64,000 nucleotides of DNA. It comes from Qipengyuania xiamenensis. GTDB lineage: Bacteria > Pseudomonadota > Alphaproteobacteria > Sphingomonadales > Sphingomonadaceae. Within the stretch, counting starts at the first letter, position 1. Every line of letters starts with the position of its first letter. Below the pieces are notes generated by a model. That model saw only the letters and a program-made list of their open reading frames with translations. It did not search any database and was not told the origin of the DNA. Positions 1-9,425 of the stretch are shown piece by piece. The stretch spans positions 124,001-188,000 of the forward strand of contig NZ_JAIGNM010000003.1 of assembly GCF_019711495.1 (NCBI RefSeq). Reading direction: 5' to 3'. The position numbers and the translations under genes were made by a program.

Positions 1-694
<694 letters not shown>

Positions 695-718
695 GCAGCA
701 CGGTACAAACAGATCGAA

Positions 719-746
719 GGGCGGTTCCGCGAGGAGCCGCCCTTTT
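719..746 (+). terminator. Rho-independent terminator after acnA
   Basis: An inverted repeat GGGCGGTTCC / GGAGCCGCCC with a short loop is followed by TTTT, starting 25 bases after the acnA stop. One pair is a G-T wobble. Downstream lies a gene on the opposite strand, so this closes the acnA transcript. Confidence 0.8.
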
Positions 747-760
747 CATTTGCCCAGTGC

Positions 761-1594
761 TCAGGCGGGGTGCGCGACCGGTGCCTTGCGCGTCGGCCCC
801 AACCCGTGCTGCCAGCCGAACCAGACCGCAGCGATCCCTGCCAGCGCGCCGAGTGCCAGTGTGATGGCAGGCGGGATCTGGGCATAAAGCGCGAAGGCGG
901 CGCTCATGCTGGGGATGTATTCGGCAAACCACATCAGCACCATCTGTGCGGCTACGAAAAACATCACCGCCAGCCACGGCGCGCCATGTTTCCGGTCGCG
1001 AAGGTAGAGCGCGGCAGCGAAGAGGAAGACGAGCCCGTCGCTGATCACGATGACGTCGAGCACATCGCGCGGTCCCTCGCTGCTGAGGAAGTCGAGCCAC
1101 GGGATGTAGAGATCGATCACGCGGCTGAAGGGGGATTCGAAAAGGATGGCGGGAGTGGCGAGCATGTAACCCGCATGCAGCCTCACGTTCCTGCGGTGCT
1201 TCAGCGCGTTGTAGAAGAGGTAGAGATAGGCGGCGATGGCCGTGACCATCCCTATCCCGAAAGCCGGGCCCAGTTGCATGATGAAGGGGTTTTCCTCGGC
1301 GGCAAAGCGGCTGGCCGAAAGATTGATGATCGACACGAAGCCTAGGATCAGCAGCGGAAAAAGGACGAAGCTCGCCCGCCCCATTGTGCGATGCCAGGCG
1401 GGCTGCCGGTTATGGATGGTCAGGCTTTGCGCGATGAGGAAGAGCAGCCATGCCAGCGATGTGAAAGCGTGGACATGGAAGGCGAAGGGTATCGGTGTCG
1501 CGAACAGCAGAAAATAGCTCGGCCAGAAGCCAGCGACCGTGACCAGCACCACGAACCCGACCCAGTAATGTCCGTATTTGTAAGGCATCGTCAT
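761..1594 (-). CDS. Multi-pass membrane protein of unknown function
   Basis: A 277-residue, strongly hydrophobic protein with about seven or eight predicted membrane spans and short loops. Several histidines lie near membrane edges (HVHAF near residue 40, the AWHRTMGR motif near 67, and RLHAG near 138). That pattern recalls haem- or metal-binding membrane proteins such as the DUF2306-type group, but I cannot assign a family. The start at 1594 gives the peptide MTMPYKYGHYW and is the only sensible Met before the first span. It is convergent with acnA and transcribed alone. The next gene upstream on its own strand, ruvB, ends about 90 bases away. Confidence 0.75.
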   Translation of the reverse strand: MTMPYKYGHYWVGFVVLVTVAGFWPSYFLLFATPIPFAFHVHAFTSLAWLLFLIAQSLTIHNRQPAWHRTMGRASFVLFPLLILGFVSIINLSASRFAAEENPFIMQLGPAFGIGMVTAIAAYLYLFYNALKHRRNVRLHAGYMLATPAILFESPFSRVIDLYIPWLDFLSSEGPRDVLDVIVISDGLVFLFAAALYLRDRKHGAPWLAVMFFVAAQMVLMWFAEYIPSMSAAFALYAQIPPAITLALGALAGIAAVWFGWQHGLGPTRKAPVAHPA

Positions 1595-1682
1595 CCCCTC
1601 CCCAAAAGTGGATGCGACCCTCGTCTTATGCGCGGCAGTCTCTCACGAAGCCTGCCGTTTGGCAATCGGGGCTACCCCTTGC

Positions 1683-2705
1683 CTATTTCCCTTCTTCGAA
1701 CAGTCCGCCCTGTGGCGGGCTCAAGCCGAGGTGCGTCCAGCCGCCATCGTTGAGCATGCGGCCGCGCGCAGTGCGGGCGATCAGGCCGAGCTGGATGAGG
1801 TAAGGCTCGATCACTTCCTCCACCGTATCGCGCGGTTCGCTAAGGCCAGCCGCGAGCGTTTCGACGCCGACGGGGCCACCCTTGTAGGTGGTCGCGATCA
1901 TGGTGAGGTAGCGGCGGTCCATCGCATCGAGGCCAAGGCTGTCGACCTCGAGCCGGGTCAGCGCCTCGTCGGCGACCTTGCTGGTCACGGTCGGCTCTCT
2001 CAGCACGGAGGCGAAGTCGCGCACGCGGCGCATCAGGCGGCCTGCGACACGCGGCGTGCCGCGCGAACGGCGGGCGATCTCGCGCGCACCGCCCTCGTCG
2101 ATCCCCATGCCGAGCAACCCAGCCCCGCGAGTGACGACCTTGAGCAGTTCGTCCTCGGTGTAGAAGTTGAGCCGCACCGGAATGCCGAAACGGTCGCGCA
2201 AGGGCGTGGTCAGCAGCCCCTGCCGCGTGGTCGCGCCGACCAGCGTGAAGGGCGGCAAGTCGATCCGCACGCTGCGCGCCGAGGGGCCCTCGCCGATGAT
2301 AATATCGAGCGCGCGGTCCTCCATCGCCGGATAGAGCACTTCCTCGACCACCGGATTGAGCCGGTGGATCTCGTCGATGAAGAGCACGTCGTTCGGCTCG
2401 AGATTGGTGAGCAGCGCGGCGAGGTCACCCGCCTTGGCGATTACCGGGCCAGAGGTGGCGCGGAAGCCGACGCCAAGTTCCTTCGACACTATCTGCGCCA
2501 GCGTGGTCTTGCCGAGGCCGGGAGGTCCGAAGAACAGCACATGGTCCATCGCCTCACCACGGTTTTTCGCGGCCTCGATAAACACGCGAAGGTTCTCGCG
2601 CGCCGCCTTCTGCCCGACGAACTCCTCGAGGCTCTTGGGCCGCAGCGCCGCATCTGGGTCTTCCGGCTGCCGGTCGGGCGAATGGAGGGGGACGGGTTCG
2701 GTCAA
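1683..2705 (-). CDS. ruvB: Holliday junction branch-migration ATPase RuvB
   Basis: RuvB is the hexameric AAA+ motor that, with RuvA, drives branch migration of Holliday junctions in recombinational repair. The 340-residue length is typical. The Walker A motif GPPGLGKTT is at residues 60-68, the Walker B motif FIDEIHRL near 105-112, and the GATTRQGLL sensor region and C-terminal winged-helix domain ([19 protein letters not shown]) are present. The start is TTG at 2705, overlapping the stop of the upstream membrane-protein gene as TTGA. No nearby ATG would give a full N-terminus, so translation is probably coupled. It is the last gene of a four-gene operon that begins with ruvA. ruvC is not next to it. 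Confidence 0.97.
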   Translation of the reverse strand: MTEPVPLHSPDRQPEDPDAALRPKSLEEFVGQKAARENLRVFIEAAKNRGEAMDHVLFFGPPGLGKTTLAQIVSKELGVGFRATSGPVIAKAGDLAALLTNLEPNDVLFIDEIHRLNPVVEEVLYPAMEDRALDIIIGEGPSARSVRIDLPPFTLVGATTRQGLLTTPLRDRFGIPVRLNFYTEDELLKVVTRGAGLLGMGIDEGGAREIARRSRGTPRVAGRLMRRVRDFASVLREPTVTSKVADEALTRLEVDSLGLDAMDRRYLTMIATTYKGGPVGVETLAAGLSEPRDTVEEVIEPYLIQLGLIARTARGRMLNDGGWTHLGLSPPQGGLFEEGK

Positions 2706-3193
2706 TTTAAGCCTTCTAGCGTAATCAGAGCGGCGACAATGATCGAAACGAACGGAACGAAATAGAGCAGTCCTGTCAGCTTCTCATATCGCTTGACCTC
2801 GTGACCTGACTCAAAATCGATTGCATCAGGTAAGTTCTCGGCATTCCCAGTGGTCGCGAACTCCTGAAGTCCGCGAGCTGCTTTCGAAACGAACCCGTAC
2901 ATATTCGCAAATGCGTTTGCCTTTAAGTAGGCCAGTGCGACGGTCGAAAGCAGACCGACGAAAAACCAAATCAGCGCATAAAACCTTGAGTTATCATCAA
3001 TGCCGGATGCGTTTAAGATGGTAATCACACCGCCAGAGGTGATTGTTAGCTGGGCTGCAAGCGTCCACCGCTCTGTCGAAGCAGCTTGATCACGGAAAAA
3101 CTTACCTTCTTCAATCCAATACTCGGCTTGAGGGCCGGTCTTTTTCTGAAGCTCTTCCAGCCGTTCCGGCGATATATGGGACGGTTTTTTCAA
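2702..3193 (-). CDS. Small membrane protein inserted in the ruv operon
   Basis: A 163-residue protein of unknown function. A polar N-terminal segment ([19 protein letters not shown]) is followed by two hydrophobic spans near residues 45-62 and 70-90, a polar linker, and a last span near 142-160. The start is TTG at 3193, overlapping the preceding stop as TTGA, and its own stop overlaps the ruvB TTG start in the same way. Base composition is visibly more A/T-rich than in the flanking ruv genes, with oligo-A/T stretches and codons rarely used by its neighbours. This suggests later acquisition into an existing operon. The arrangement resembles effector-type SLATT or SMODS-associated membrane proteins (a two-helix hairpin plus a C-terminal helix), but that is only an impression. 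Confidence 0.78.
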   Translation of the reverse strand: MKKPSHISPERLEELQKKTGPQAEYWIEEGKFFRDQAASTERWTLAAQLTITSGGVITILNASGIDDNSRFYALIWFFVGLLSTVALAYLKANAFANMYGFVSKAARGLQEFATTGNAENLPDAIDFESGHEVKRYEKLTGLLYFVPFVSIIVAALITLEGLN

Positions 3194-3747
3194 AACGGGT
3201 TCACCGTGTAGCCGCGCTGCTGGAGCTTCGCGTGGGCGGTCATGGCGGAGAGGTCCATTTCGACGCCCTCGATCAGCTCGTCTTTACTCACCCCATAGGT
3301 CGCCGCGCTTTGACCACAGACAATAAAGCGCACGCCTTTATCCAGCATAGCACGGACCATGGAGGCGCTGCCATTCTCGCCTTCCATATCGTGCGCCGCC
3401 CAGCCATCTGCCGAGAGCAGGTCGTGGACCGCCTTGCCATGCACCACCACGGCGACGCGGATGTTCTCTTCGGCCACGCCATGCGCGACATGCATGTTGA
3501 TGAAGCGGGCCGCGCTTTCGAAACCGCGATTGCGACCGCCGTCCTTGGCTGGCTCTGCGACGTCGAAGCTGTGCGACAACTCGGTATCAGGCGCGAAGGT
3601 CTCGACGCCTTCGACCGGAGCATGCGGGCCGAAGTCTTCGAAGACGGGTCCGGTCTTGAACGCGCTCATGTCCTGAGCGCTAACCGCAGTCGCTAGCAGC
3701 GCTGCTGCTGCGCTCATCAAGCCAAGCTTCAATGCCGTCACTTTCAT
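3190..3747 (-). CDS. Periplasmic DsrE/DsrF-like protein
   Basis: A 185-residue exported protein. The N-terminus MKVTALKLGLMSAAAALLATAVSAQ is a good signal peptide. The mature part ends in a DsrE/F-like fold, with an alternating strand/helix pattern and the segment IRVAVVVHGKAVHDLL followed by FIVCGQSAATYGV, which holds the single conserved cysteine typical of the family. DsrE-like proteins take part in sulfur relay or redox chemistry; the substrate here is unknown. The start at 3747 is chosen because it overlaps the ruvA stop as ATGA and directly begins a signal peptide. A longer frame runs antiparallel through ruvA and is spurious. It lies second in the ruvA-ruvB operon, a linkage seen in other alphaproteobacteria only as far as I recall. 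Confidence 0.85.
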   Translation of the reverse strand: MKVTALKLGLMSAAAALLATAVSAQDMSAFKTGPVFEDFGPHAPVEGVETFAPDTELSHSFDVAEPAKDGGRNRGFESAARFINMHVAHGVAEENIRVAVVVHGKAVHDLLSADGWAAHDMEGENGSASMVRAMLDKGVRFIVCGQSAATYGVSKDELIEGVEMDLSAMTAHAKLQQRGYTVNPF

Positions 3748-4349
3748 CCTGCTGCCCTCTTCAATGCGACGCGGATAAGGTCGCCCTCGCTCGCGCCTTC
3801 GCCCAGGTCGCCCTGCGCTGCCGCCACTGCGCGCGCCGCCACTGCCGGCTTGAAGCCGAGGTTCTCGAGCGCGCTCACTGCATCGGCACTCGCGCCGCCG
3901 GCCGGTGTCGCCGGCGCCACACCGCCTGCGGAGCCGCCGCCTGGAAGCGCGCCGGCCTTGTCCTTCAGCTCGTTGACGATGCGCCCCGCCAGCTTCGGCC
4001 CCACGCCCTGCGCGCGCGCAACGGTGGCGGCATCGCCATTGGCGCAGGCCTGTTGCACCTCGCCAGTCGAGAGCGCCGAGAGGATCGCGAGCGCGACCTT
4101 GCTGCCCACGCCCTGCACCTGCGTGAGCAGCCGGAACCAGTCTCGTTCGGCTGCCTCGGCAAAACCGAGCAGGCGCATGTCGTTCTCGGAGACCTGCAGG
4201 TCGGTGTAGATCGTGCAGGCCTCGTCTTTCTCGCCCAGCGCGGCGAGTGTCTTGGTCGAACAATGGACGAGATAGCCTACGCCCGAGACGTCGATCACCG
4301 CCCAGTCGGCACCGGTTTCGTCGAGCAGGCCTTTCAGCTTCGCAATCAT
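3744..4349 (-). CDS. ruvA: Holliday junction-binding protein RuvA
   Basis: RuvA is the tetrameric subunit that grips the four-way junction and loads RuvB. The 201 residues show the expected three parts: an N-terminal OB-fold (MIAKLKGLLDETGADWAVID, GVGYLVHCS), a middle helix-hairpin-helix region (GFAEAAERDWFRLLTQVQGVGSKVALAIL and ARAQGVGPKLAGRIVNELKDK), and a flexible Ala/Gly-rich linker leading to the C-terminal RuvB-contacting domain (ALENLGFKPAVAARAV). It is first in the operon and divergent from aroC, with about 110 bases between the two starts. ruvC, often directly upstream of ruvA, is absent here. Confidence 0.96.
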   Translation of the reverse strand: MIAKLKGLLDETGADWAVIDVSGVGYLVHCSTKTLAALGEKDEACTIYTDLQVSENDMRLLGFAEAAERDWFRLLTQVQGVGSKVALAILSALSTGEVQQACANGDAATVARAQGVGPKLAGRIVNELKDKAGALPGGGSAGGVAPATPAGGASADAVSALENLGFKPAVAARAVAAAQGDLGEGASEGDLIRVALKRAAG

Positions 4350-4463
4350 AGGTCTCTTTCCGCGCTACGCTCCGCTGCATGAGCGCCTTTTGTTCTTGCG
4401 CCACAAGAATGGCTTGGTCCAGCCCTAGTGGACTTGGCCCCACAGTTGAGACAGGAAGGGGCC

Positions 4464-5531
4464 ATGAGCTGGAACACATTCGGACGCGTGCTTCGCTTCA
4501 CCACCTGGGGGGAAAGCCATGGCCCTGCCATCGGCGCGGTCCTCGACGGGTGCCCGCCAGGTATCGAGCTGAGCGAGGCCGACATCCAGCCCTTCCTCGA
4601 CGCGAGGAAACCGGGGCAGAACAAGTTCACCACGCAGCGCAAGGAGCCCGACGAGGTCCGCATCCTATCGGGCGTGTTCGAGGGCAAAACGACCGGCACG
4701 CCGATCAGCCTTTTGATCGAGAACACGGACCAGCGATCGAAGGATTACTCCGAGATCGCGAACACCTATCGCCCCGGCCATGCCGACTATGCCTATGACG
4801 CGAAGTACGGCTTTCGCGACTATCGCGGTGGCGGGCGGTCGAGCGCGCGCGAGACGGCGATGCGCGTGGCTGCAGCCGGCGTTGCGCGCAAGGTGATCGG
4901 CGAGGTCGAAATCCTCGCCTATGTCGCCGAGATCGGCGGCGACCGGATCGACCCTGCGAATTTCGACTCCGGGGAAATCGGCCGCAATCCGTTCTGGTGC
5001 CCTGATGCCGAGGCGGCGAAACGCTGGGAAAAGCTCGTGGACGATGCCCGCAAGGCAGGCTCGTCCCTCGGCGCCGTGGTCGAATGCGTGGCGACAGGCG
5101 TTCCCGCCGGATGGGGCGCGCCGGTCTACGCCAAGCTCGACAGCGATCTCGCAGCCGGCATGATGACCATCAATGCGGTCAAGGGCGTGGAGATCGGCGA
5201 CGGCTTCGATGCAGCGCGTCTCACGGGAGAACAGAACGCCGATGCCATGTCACCCGGCGAAGATGGCGTGGAATTCGCAGCCAACCACGCAGGCGGCATC
5301 GCGGGCGGCATTTCTACCGGCCAGCCGGTAGTCTGCCGCGTTGCGTTCAAGCCGACCAGCTCGATCCTCACACCGGTTGCCAGTGTAGATCGCGAGGGCA
5401 AGGCCACCGAGGTCCGTACCAAGGGCCGCCACGACCCCTGCGTCGGCATCCGCGGTACGCCAGTTGTCGAAGCGATGATGGCGCTGGTGCTGGCGGACCA
5501 CAAATTGCTCCACCGCGCGCAGTGCGGCTAG
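4464..5531 (+). CDS. aroC: Chorismate synthase
   Basis: Catalyses the last shikimate-pathway step, EPSP to chorismate, using reduced FMN. The 355-residue length is typical. Signature segments are [12 protein letters not shown] at residues 13-24, the [14 protein letters not shown] block, the [20 protein letters not shown] block, and the C-terminal [26 protein letters not shown]. The start at 4464 is chosen over an in-frame ATG 12 codons upstream because [12 protein letters not shown] matches the family N-terminus and is preceded by an AGGAAGGGG ribosome-binding site. It is divergent from ruvA and followed 28 bases later by an MsrQ-like gene on the same strand. Confidence 0.97.
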   Translation: MSWNTFGRVLRFTTWGESHGPAIGAVLDGCPPGIELSEADIQPFLDARKPGQNKFTTQRKEPDEVRILSGVFEGKTTGTPISLLIENTDQRSKDYSEIANTYRPGHADYAYDAKYGFRDYRGGGRSSARETAMRVAAAGVARKVIGEVEILAYVAEIGGDRIDPANFDSGEIGRNPFWCPDAEAAKRWEKLVDDARKAGSSLGAVVECVATGVPAGWGAPVYAKLDSDLAAGMMTINAVKGVEIGDGFDAARLTGEQNADAMSPGEDGVEFAANHAGGIAGGISTGQPVVCRVAFKPTSSILTPVASVDREGKATEVRTKGRHDPCVGIRGTPVVEAMMALVLADHKLLHRAQCG

Positions 5532-5559
5532 CCCGCATTCCTTCGGAAGACTGCCCGCA

Positions 5560-6144
5560 ATGAAGACCTTCGCAAATTCGCGCCCCTTGCTGTGGCTGCT
5601 GCTTGCCCTGCCCGGGATCTGGATGAGCTGGCGCTGGATTATGACGCCCGATCTCTATGGCTACGGGCATGCGATCGCCGACAGCGGAGACTGGGCCGCG
5701 TGGCTGTTGCTGGTGACGCTGGCGGTGACTCCGATCCGGCTCGCGTTTCGCAAGCAGAAGTGGGCCGTCTGGCTGATGCGGCGCAGGCGTGACATCGGCG
5801 TGGCGAGCTTTGGCTATGCCGCGTTCCACACCGGGATCTATCTCTGGAAGAAGGCCTCGCTTTCCGCGGTGCTGGCGGAAATGGACGATGCGTACCTGCT
5901 CACCGGCTGGCTGGCCTTTGCGCTGTTCGTACCGCTCGCCGCGACATCGAACGACATCGCGACGAGGGCACTCAAGCGGTCATGGAAGACGCTGCACCGC
6001 CTCGTCTATCCGGCGGCGGTGCTGGTCTTCCTGCACTGGGTCCTGTCCGCCTTCGATCCGACCACCGCTTGGATCCACGTGGGCATCCTGGTGGTGATCG
6101 AAGGGGTCAGGGTCGTGCTGCAATATCGTCAGAGAGTGACGTAG
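5560..6144 (+). CDS. MsrQ-like ferric-reductase-type membrane protein (haem b)
   Basis: A 194-residue protein with about six membrane helices and the ferric reductase-like transmembrane pattern. Candidate haem-ligand histidines occur in AAFHTGIYLW (near residue 90), TLHRLVYPAA (near 147) and VFLHWVL (near 160). MsrQ passes electrons from the quinone pool or flavin reductase to the periplasmic methionine sulfoxide reductase MsrP. The RRRRDIGVASFGYAAFH and SWKTLHRLVY segments resemble that family. No msrP lies next to it, so a different partner or a distant msrP gene is possible. It sits 28 bases after aroC and may be cotranscribed. Its last 16 bases overlap the 3' end of the convergent lipoprotein gene. 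Confidence 0.78.
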   Translation: MKTFANSRPLLWLLLALPGIWMSWRWIMTPDLYGYGHAIADSGDWAAWLLLVTLAVTPIRLAFRKQKWAVWLMRRRRDIGVASFGYAAFHTGIYLWKKASLSAVLAEMDDAYLLTGWLAFALFVPLAATSNDIATRALKRSWKTLHRLVYPAAVLVFLHWVLSAFDPTTAWIHVGILVVIEGVRVVLQYRQRVT

Positions 6145-6635
6145 TTGCGGAAGCGGGCCACTTCGGCCTCGTCGACATATTTGCCGATTTCACGGTCGAA
6201 TTCGGCCATGTCTTCGTAGGGGCGATATTCTTCGAATTCGTGGACCATCTTGTCGGTCATGCCCGGGATCAGGCGGATCTGCTCTTCGGTCGCCTCGTTG
6301 AGGTTGACCGGCACGAACACGGTTTCGAGCACGGCTGCGGCTTCGTCTGCCGACAGCGTTTCGAGCAGCAGTGCGTTGAACGCGGTCACGTCTGCAAAGG
6401 GCTGACCTGCGACGATCGCAGCGGCGAGTTCTTCCGACACACCTTCGACAGCAGCAAGCTGCTCGGCAGTTGCGGTGCTGGCGTCGAGGACACTGGTCGT
6501 TTCGGCAGCAGCGTCAACGTCGGTGGCGGCTGCAGTCTCGTCGGCATCGACGGCAGCGTCGTCTGCACCACCCGAGCAGGCGGCCAGAGCAAGGGTGCTG
6601 CTGGCGAGTGCAGCGGCGAAAGCAAGTTTACGCAT
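6129..6635 (-). CDS. Lipoprotein with two ComEA-like helix-hairpin-helix repeats
   Basis: A 168-residue protein with a lipoprotein signal (lipobox LALAAC, Cys20) and an acidic, Ala/Asp-rich linker. Two related segments follow: STATAEQLAAVEGVSEELAAAI near residues 53-75 and NEATEEQIRLIPGMTDKMV near 115-133. Both match the ComEA-type helix-hairpin-helix pattern (N-A-T-x-E-Q-L-x-x-I-P-G). ComEA proteins bind DNA during uptake, but in many alphaproteobacteria such lipoproteins occur without competence genes, as here. Its 3' end overlaps the MsrQ-like gene tail-to-tail. Function inferred only from the motif. Confidence 0.8.
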   Translation of the reverse strand: MRKLAFAAALASSTLALAACSGGADDAAVDADETAAATDVDAAAETTSVLDASTATAEQLAAVEGVSEELAAAIVAGQPFADVTAFNALLLETLSADEAAAVLETVFVPVNLNEATEEQIRLIPGMTDKMVHEFEEYRPYEDMAEFDREIGKYVDEAEVARFRNYVTL

Positions 6636-6729
6636 ATCGAATCCTCTTATTGCGAAGAATTCTCATTAGCAGAGAAATCGAGCATGCGAAGGTCTTTCTG
6701 GCAGAAATGCCGGAAAATCCTCAAAGTTG

Positions 6730-6790
6730 CGTAAAATGCACGATAATCGCCAACCAGTTGCGCTTTTCGAAAGTTCCAATCGATTGATTG
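6730..6790 (+). promoter_or_regulatory. Putative peroxide-response control region upstream of ahpC
   Basis: An A/T-rich stretch about 100-160 bases before the ahpC start contains CGTAAAAT (6730-6737) and the palindrome CAATCGATTG (6777-6786) followed directly by ATTG. The katG upstream region carries the same CGTAAAAT and AATCGATTG words in the same order. This suggests a shared regulator such as OxyR, but no regulator gene is in the window, and the usual OxyR spacing is not obvious. Confidence 0.4.
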
Positions 6791-6890
6791 AAAATTCCGA
6801 TGCTCGCAATCGCAACATATCGCTTTTGTGCATCGCAACAGGGCCTATCTGGAACCCATCAGTTTCCACCCGAACAACGGAGAACAACCA

Positions 6891-7457
6891 ATGGGTATCA
6901 TCGGCAGCACCATCAAGCCGTTCAACGCAACCGCCTTCCAGGCCGGCAAGGACTTTTTCGAAGTCACCGACGAAGATGTGAAGGGCAAGTGGGCCGTCTT
7001 CTTCTTCTATCCGGCCGACTTCACCTTCGTCTGCCCGACCGAACTCGAAGACCTCGGCGAGCAGTACAACATGCTTCAAAAGATGGACGTCGAAGTCTAC
7101 GCCGTGTCGACCGACACGCACTTCAGCCACAAGGCATGGCACGACACCTCGGAGAAGATCGGCAAGCTGAACTTCCCGTTCCTCGGCGACCAGAACCACG
7201 TCCTTGCACGCAACTTTGACGTGCTGCGTGAAGGCGCAGGCCTTGCCGACCGCGCAACCTTCGTCGTCGATCCCGATGGCGTGATCCAGATCATGGAACA
7301 GACCTGCGAAGGCGTCGGCCGCAATGCCAACGAACTGGCTCGCAAGATCAAGGCTGCACAGTACGTCCGCGCCAACCCCGGCCAGGTCTGCCCGGCCGCG
7401 TGGGAAGAAGGCAGCGACACGCTTGCCCCCTCGCTCGACCTCGTTGGCAAGATCTAA
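6891..7457 (+). CDS. ahpC: Alkyl hydroperoxide reductase, peroxiredoxin subunit AhpC
   Basis: A typical 2-Cys peroxiredoxin that reduces hydrogen peroxide and organic peroxides in the cytoplasm and is recycled by AhpF. Of 188 residues, the peroxidatic cysteine is C48 in the FTFVCPTE motif and the resolving cysteine is about C167 in GQVCPAAW. The Prx fold motif [12 protein letters not shown] is also present. The start at 6891 ([16 protein letters not shown]) matches the family N-terminus and lies a few bases after GGAGAAC. An in-frame ATG 21 codons upstream has no supporting homology. ahpF follows 171 bases later, after a cluster of hairpins. Confidence 0.97.
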   Translation: MGIIGSTIKPFNATAFQAGKDFFEVTDEDVKGKWAVFFFYPADFTFVCPTELEDLGEQYNMLQKMDVEVYAVSTDTHFSHKAWHDTSEKIGKLNFPFLGDQNHVLARNFDVLREGAGLADRATFVVDPDGVIQIMEQTCEGVGRNANELARKIKAAQYVRANPGQVCPAAWEEGSDTLAPSLDLVGKI

Positions 7458-7475
7458 GCTGACAGCCTGAGTTCA

Positions 7476-7577
7476 GGTGGGGTTGCCTAGTGGCCCCACC
7501 CCCCAAGCCCGAGAATATAGTCTCGGGTCGCTGGAAGACCCGGGGGCATTCCTCCCCCCCTTAGCTCCCGGGTCTTT
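7476..7577 (+). repeat. Three consecutive hairpins between ahpC and ahpF
   Basis: Three perfect inverted repeats lie in a row. GGTGGGG/CCCCACC spans 7476-7482 and 7494-7500. CCCGAGA/TCTCGGG spans 7508-7514 and 7521-7527. GACCCGGG/CCCGGGTC spans 7537-7544 and 7567-7574, is GC-rich inside and is followed by TTT. The surrounding bases are unusually C-tract-rich. They may terminate part of the ahpC transcripts or protect the ahpC 3' end, giving more AhpC than AhpF. This role is inferred. Confidence 0.65.
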
Positions 7578-7628
7578 ACCCCCCGTCGTTTTCGAAACCC
7601 GTCACCGCTCAACGCCCGGAGTCCGTCC

Positions 7629-9218
7629 ATGCTCGATGCAAACCTGACCCAGCAGCTCAAGACCTACCTCGCCAATTTGCGCGAGCCGATCGAGCTGGCC
7701 GCCTCGCTCGGCGATGACGAGAAATCGCGTGCAACGCGCGAACTGCTCGAAGAAATCAGCGCGCTGCACGACATGGTCAGCGCAAGCTTCGACGGCACGG
7801 ACCACCGCAAGCCGAGCTTCGTGATCCGCCGCGCGAGCGATGCGGAGAAGTGGGTGCGTTTCGCGGGCCTGCCGATGGGCCACGAATTCACCTCGCTGGT
7901 GCTGGCCCTGCTGTGGGCCGGTGGCCATCCGCCCAAGGTCGATGCCGACCTGCTCGAACAGGTCCGCGGAATCGAAGGCGATTTCAATTTCGAGATGTAT
8001 TTCTCGCTCTCGTGCCACAACTGCCCGGACGTGGTGCAGGCGCTGACGCTGATGGCGCTGGAAAACCCGCGTATCACCGCGACACTGATCGAAGGCGGCA
8101 CCTACCAGGACGAAGTCGAGAAGCGCGACGTCATGGCCGTGCCCGCGACCTTCCTCAACGGCGAGCCCTTCTACAACGGCAAGATGGAACTCGCCGAAAT
8201 CCTCGCCAAGATCGATACCGGCGCGGATGCCAAGGCAGCCGAGAAGCTCTGGGCCAAGGATCCGTTCGAAGTGCTGATTATCGGCGGCGGCCCTGCCGGC
8301 GCAGCCTCGGCGATCTACACCGCACGCAAGGGCTTTCGTACCGGCATCGCAGCCGAACGTTTCGGCGGCCAGCTGCATGACACGCTCGGCATCGAGAACC
8401 TGCCCGGCACCGCCTACACCGAAGGCCCCAAGCTCGCCGGCGATCTCGAACGCCATGTCGGCGAATACGACATCGACTTGATGAACCTCGCCAAGGCCGT
8501 GAAGCTGGTGCCTGCCAAGGAAGAAGGCGGATTGCACACGATCGAACTGGGCAACGGTGCCTCGCTCAAGTCGCGTAGCCTGATCCTCGCGACCGGCGCG
8601 CGCTGGCGAAACCTCGGCGTTCCGGGAGAAGCGGAGTATCGCAACAAGGGCGTAGCTTACTGCCCGCACTGCGACGGCCCGCTGTTCAAGGGCAAGCGTA
8701 TCGCCGTGATCGGCGGCGGCAACTCGGGCGTCGAAGCGGCGATCGACCTTGCCAAGATCGTCGGCCACGTGACGCTGATCGAATTCGACGAAAAGCTGCG
8801 CGCCGACGAAGTGCTGCAGAAGAAGCTTCGCAGCATGCCCAATGTCGAGATCGTCACTAGCGGCCAAACGACCGAGATTACCGGCAAGGATGGCAAGGTC
8901 GACGGGCTGGTGGTGAAGAACCGCAAGAGCGGCGACGAACGTCGGATCGAGCTGGAAGGCGTGTTCGTCCAGATCGGCCTCGTGCCGAATACCGAATGGC
9001 TCGAAGGAAGCGGCCTCGAACTCACCAAGTTCGGCGAGATCGTCACCGACGAGGAAGGCCGCACCAACCTGCCGGGCATTTTCGGCGCCGGTGACGTCAC
9101 CGATGTGCCCTACAAGCAGATCGTCGTGGCCATGGGTGAAGGCTCGAAAGCCGGCCTCTCGGCCTTCGACTACCTCATCCGTACCGAGCCTGCCGAGGAC
9201 ATCGCCCAGGCTGCCTGA
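7629..9218 (+). CDS. ahpF: Alkyl hydroperoxide reductase subunit F (AhpC reductase)
   Basis: A flavoprotein disulfide reductase of 529 residues that moves electrons from NAD(P)H through FAD to AhpC. The N-terminal tandem thioredoxin-like domain carries the CHNC redox pair near residue 130. The FAD-binding GGGPAGAAS motif is near 221. The second redox pair is CPHC near residue 345, and the nucleotide-binding [11 protein letters not shown] is near 362. The C-terminal [23 protein letters not shown] is diagnostic for the thioredoxin-reductase-like fold. The start at 7629 follows CCGGAG. It is the partner of ahpC just upstream and has its own terminator. Confidence 0.97.
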   Translation: MLDANLTQQLKTYLANLREPIELAASLGDDEKSRATRELLEEISALHDMVSASFDGTDHRKPSFVIRRASDAEKWVRFAGLPMGHEFTSLVLALLWAGGHPPKVDADLLEQVRGIEGDFNFEMYFSLSCHNCPDVVQALTLMALENPRITATLIEGGTYQDEVEKRDVMAVPATFLNGEPFYNGKMELAEILAKIDTGADAKAAEKLWAKDPFEVLIIGGGPAGAASAIYTARKGFRTGIAAERFGGQLHDTLGIENLPGTAYTEGPKLAGDLERHVGEYDIDLMNLAKAVKLVPAKEEGGLHTIELGNGASLKSRSLILATGARWRNLGVPGEAEYRNKGVAYCPHCDGPLFKGKRIAVIGGGNSGVEAAIDLAKIVGHVTLIEFDEKLRADEVLQKKLRSMPNVEIVTSGQTTEITGKDGKVDGLVVKNRKSGDERRIELEGVFVQIGLVPNTEWLEGSGLELTKFGEIVTDEEGRTNLPGIFGAGDVTDVPYKQIVVAMGEGSKAGLSAFDYLIRTEPAEDIAQAA

Positions 9219-9243
9219 ATTTGATCCAGATCAGTTGGAAAAG

Positions 9244-9275
9244 CGCCGTCATTCCAAGCGAATGGCGGCGTTTTT
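9244..9275 (+). terminator. Rho-independent terminator after ahpF
   Basis: The 11-base arms CGCCGTCATTC and GAATGGCGGCG (one T-G wobble) enclose a five-base loop and are followed by TTTTT. It begins 26 bases after the ahpF stop codon. Confidence 0.9.
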
Positions 9276-9296
9276 CGTGCCTGGAGCACGCCTCGT

Positions 9297-9342
9297 CGTA
9301 AAATCGCCTCAGCCAATCAATTTGAACCGTTTAATCGATTGG
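9297..9342 (+). promoter_or_regulatory. Putative peroxide-response control region upstream of katG
   Basis: The region contains CGTAAAAT (9297-9304), CCAATC (9313-9318) and AATCGATTGG (9333-9342); the last two form an inverted repeat. The CGTAAAAT and AATCGATTG words also occur upstream of ahpC. This fits a LysR-type (OxyR-like) binding region about 90 bases ahead of katG. The regulator itself is not in the window. Confidence 0.4.
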
Positions 9343-9425
9343 ACGAATTAAAGGGGCGGGTTCATCTTCTCAAATGTCAACTCGGACGGGAGACCCGAGT
9401 CTTTATACAAGAGGAGAGCGATTAG

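Noticed and set aside
7602..8867. 421-codon minus-strand frame opposite ahpF
   Set aside because: Antisense to a clear ahpF gene, with no motif.
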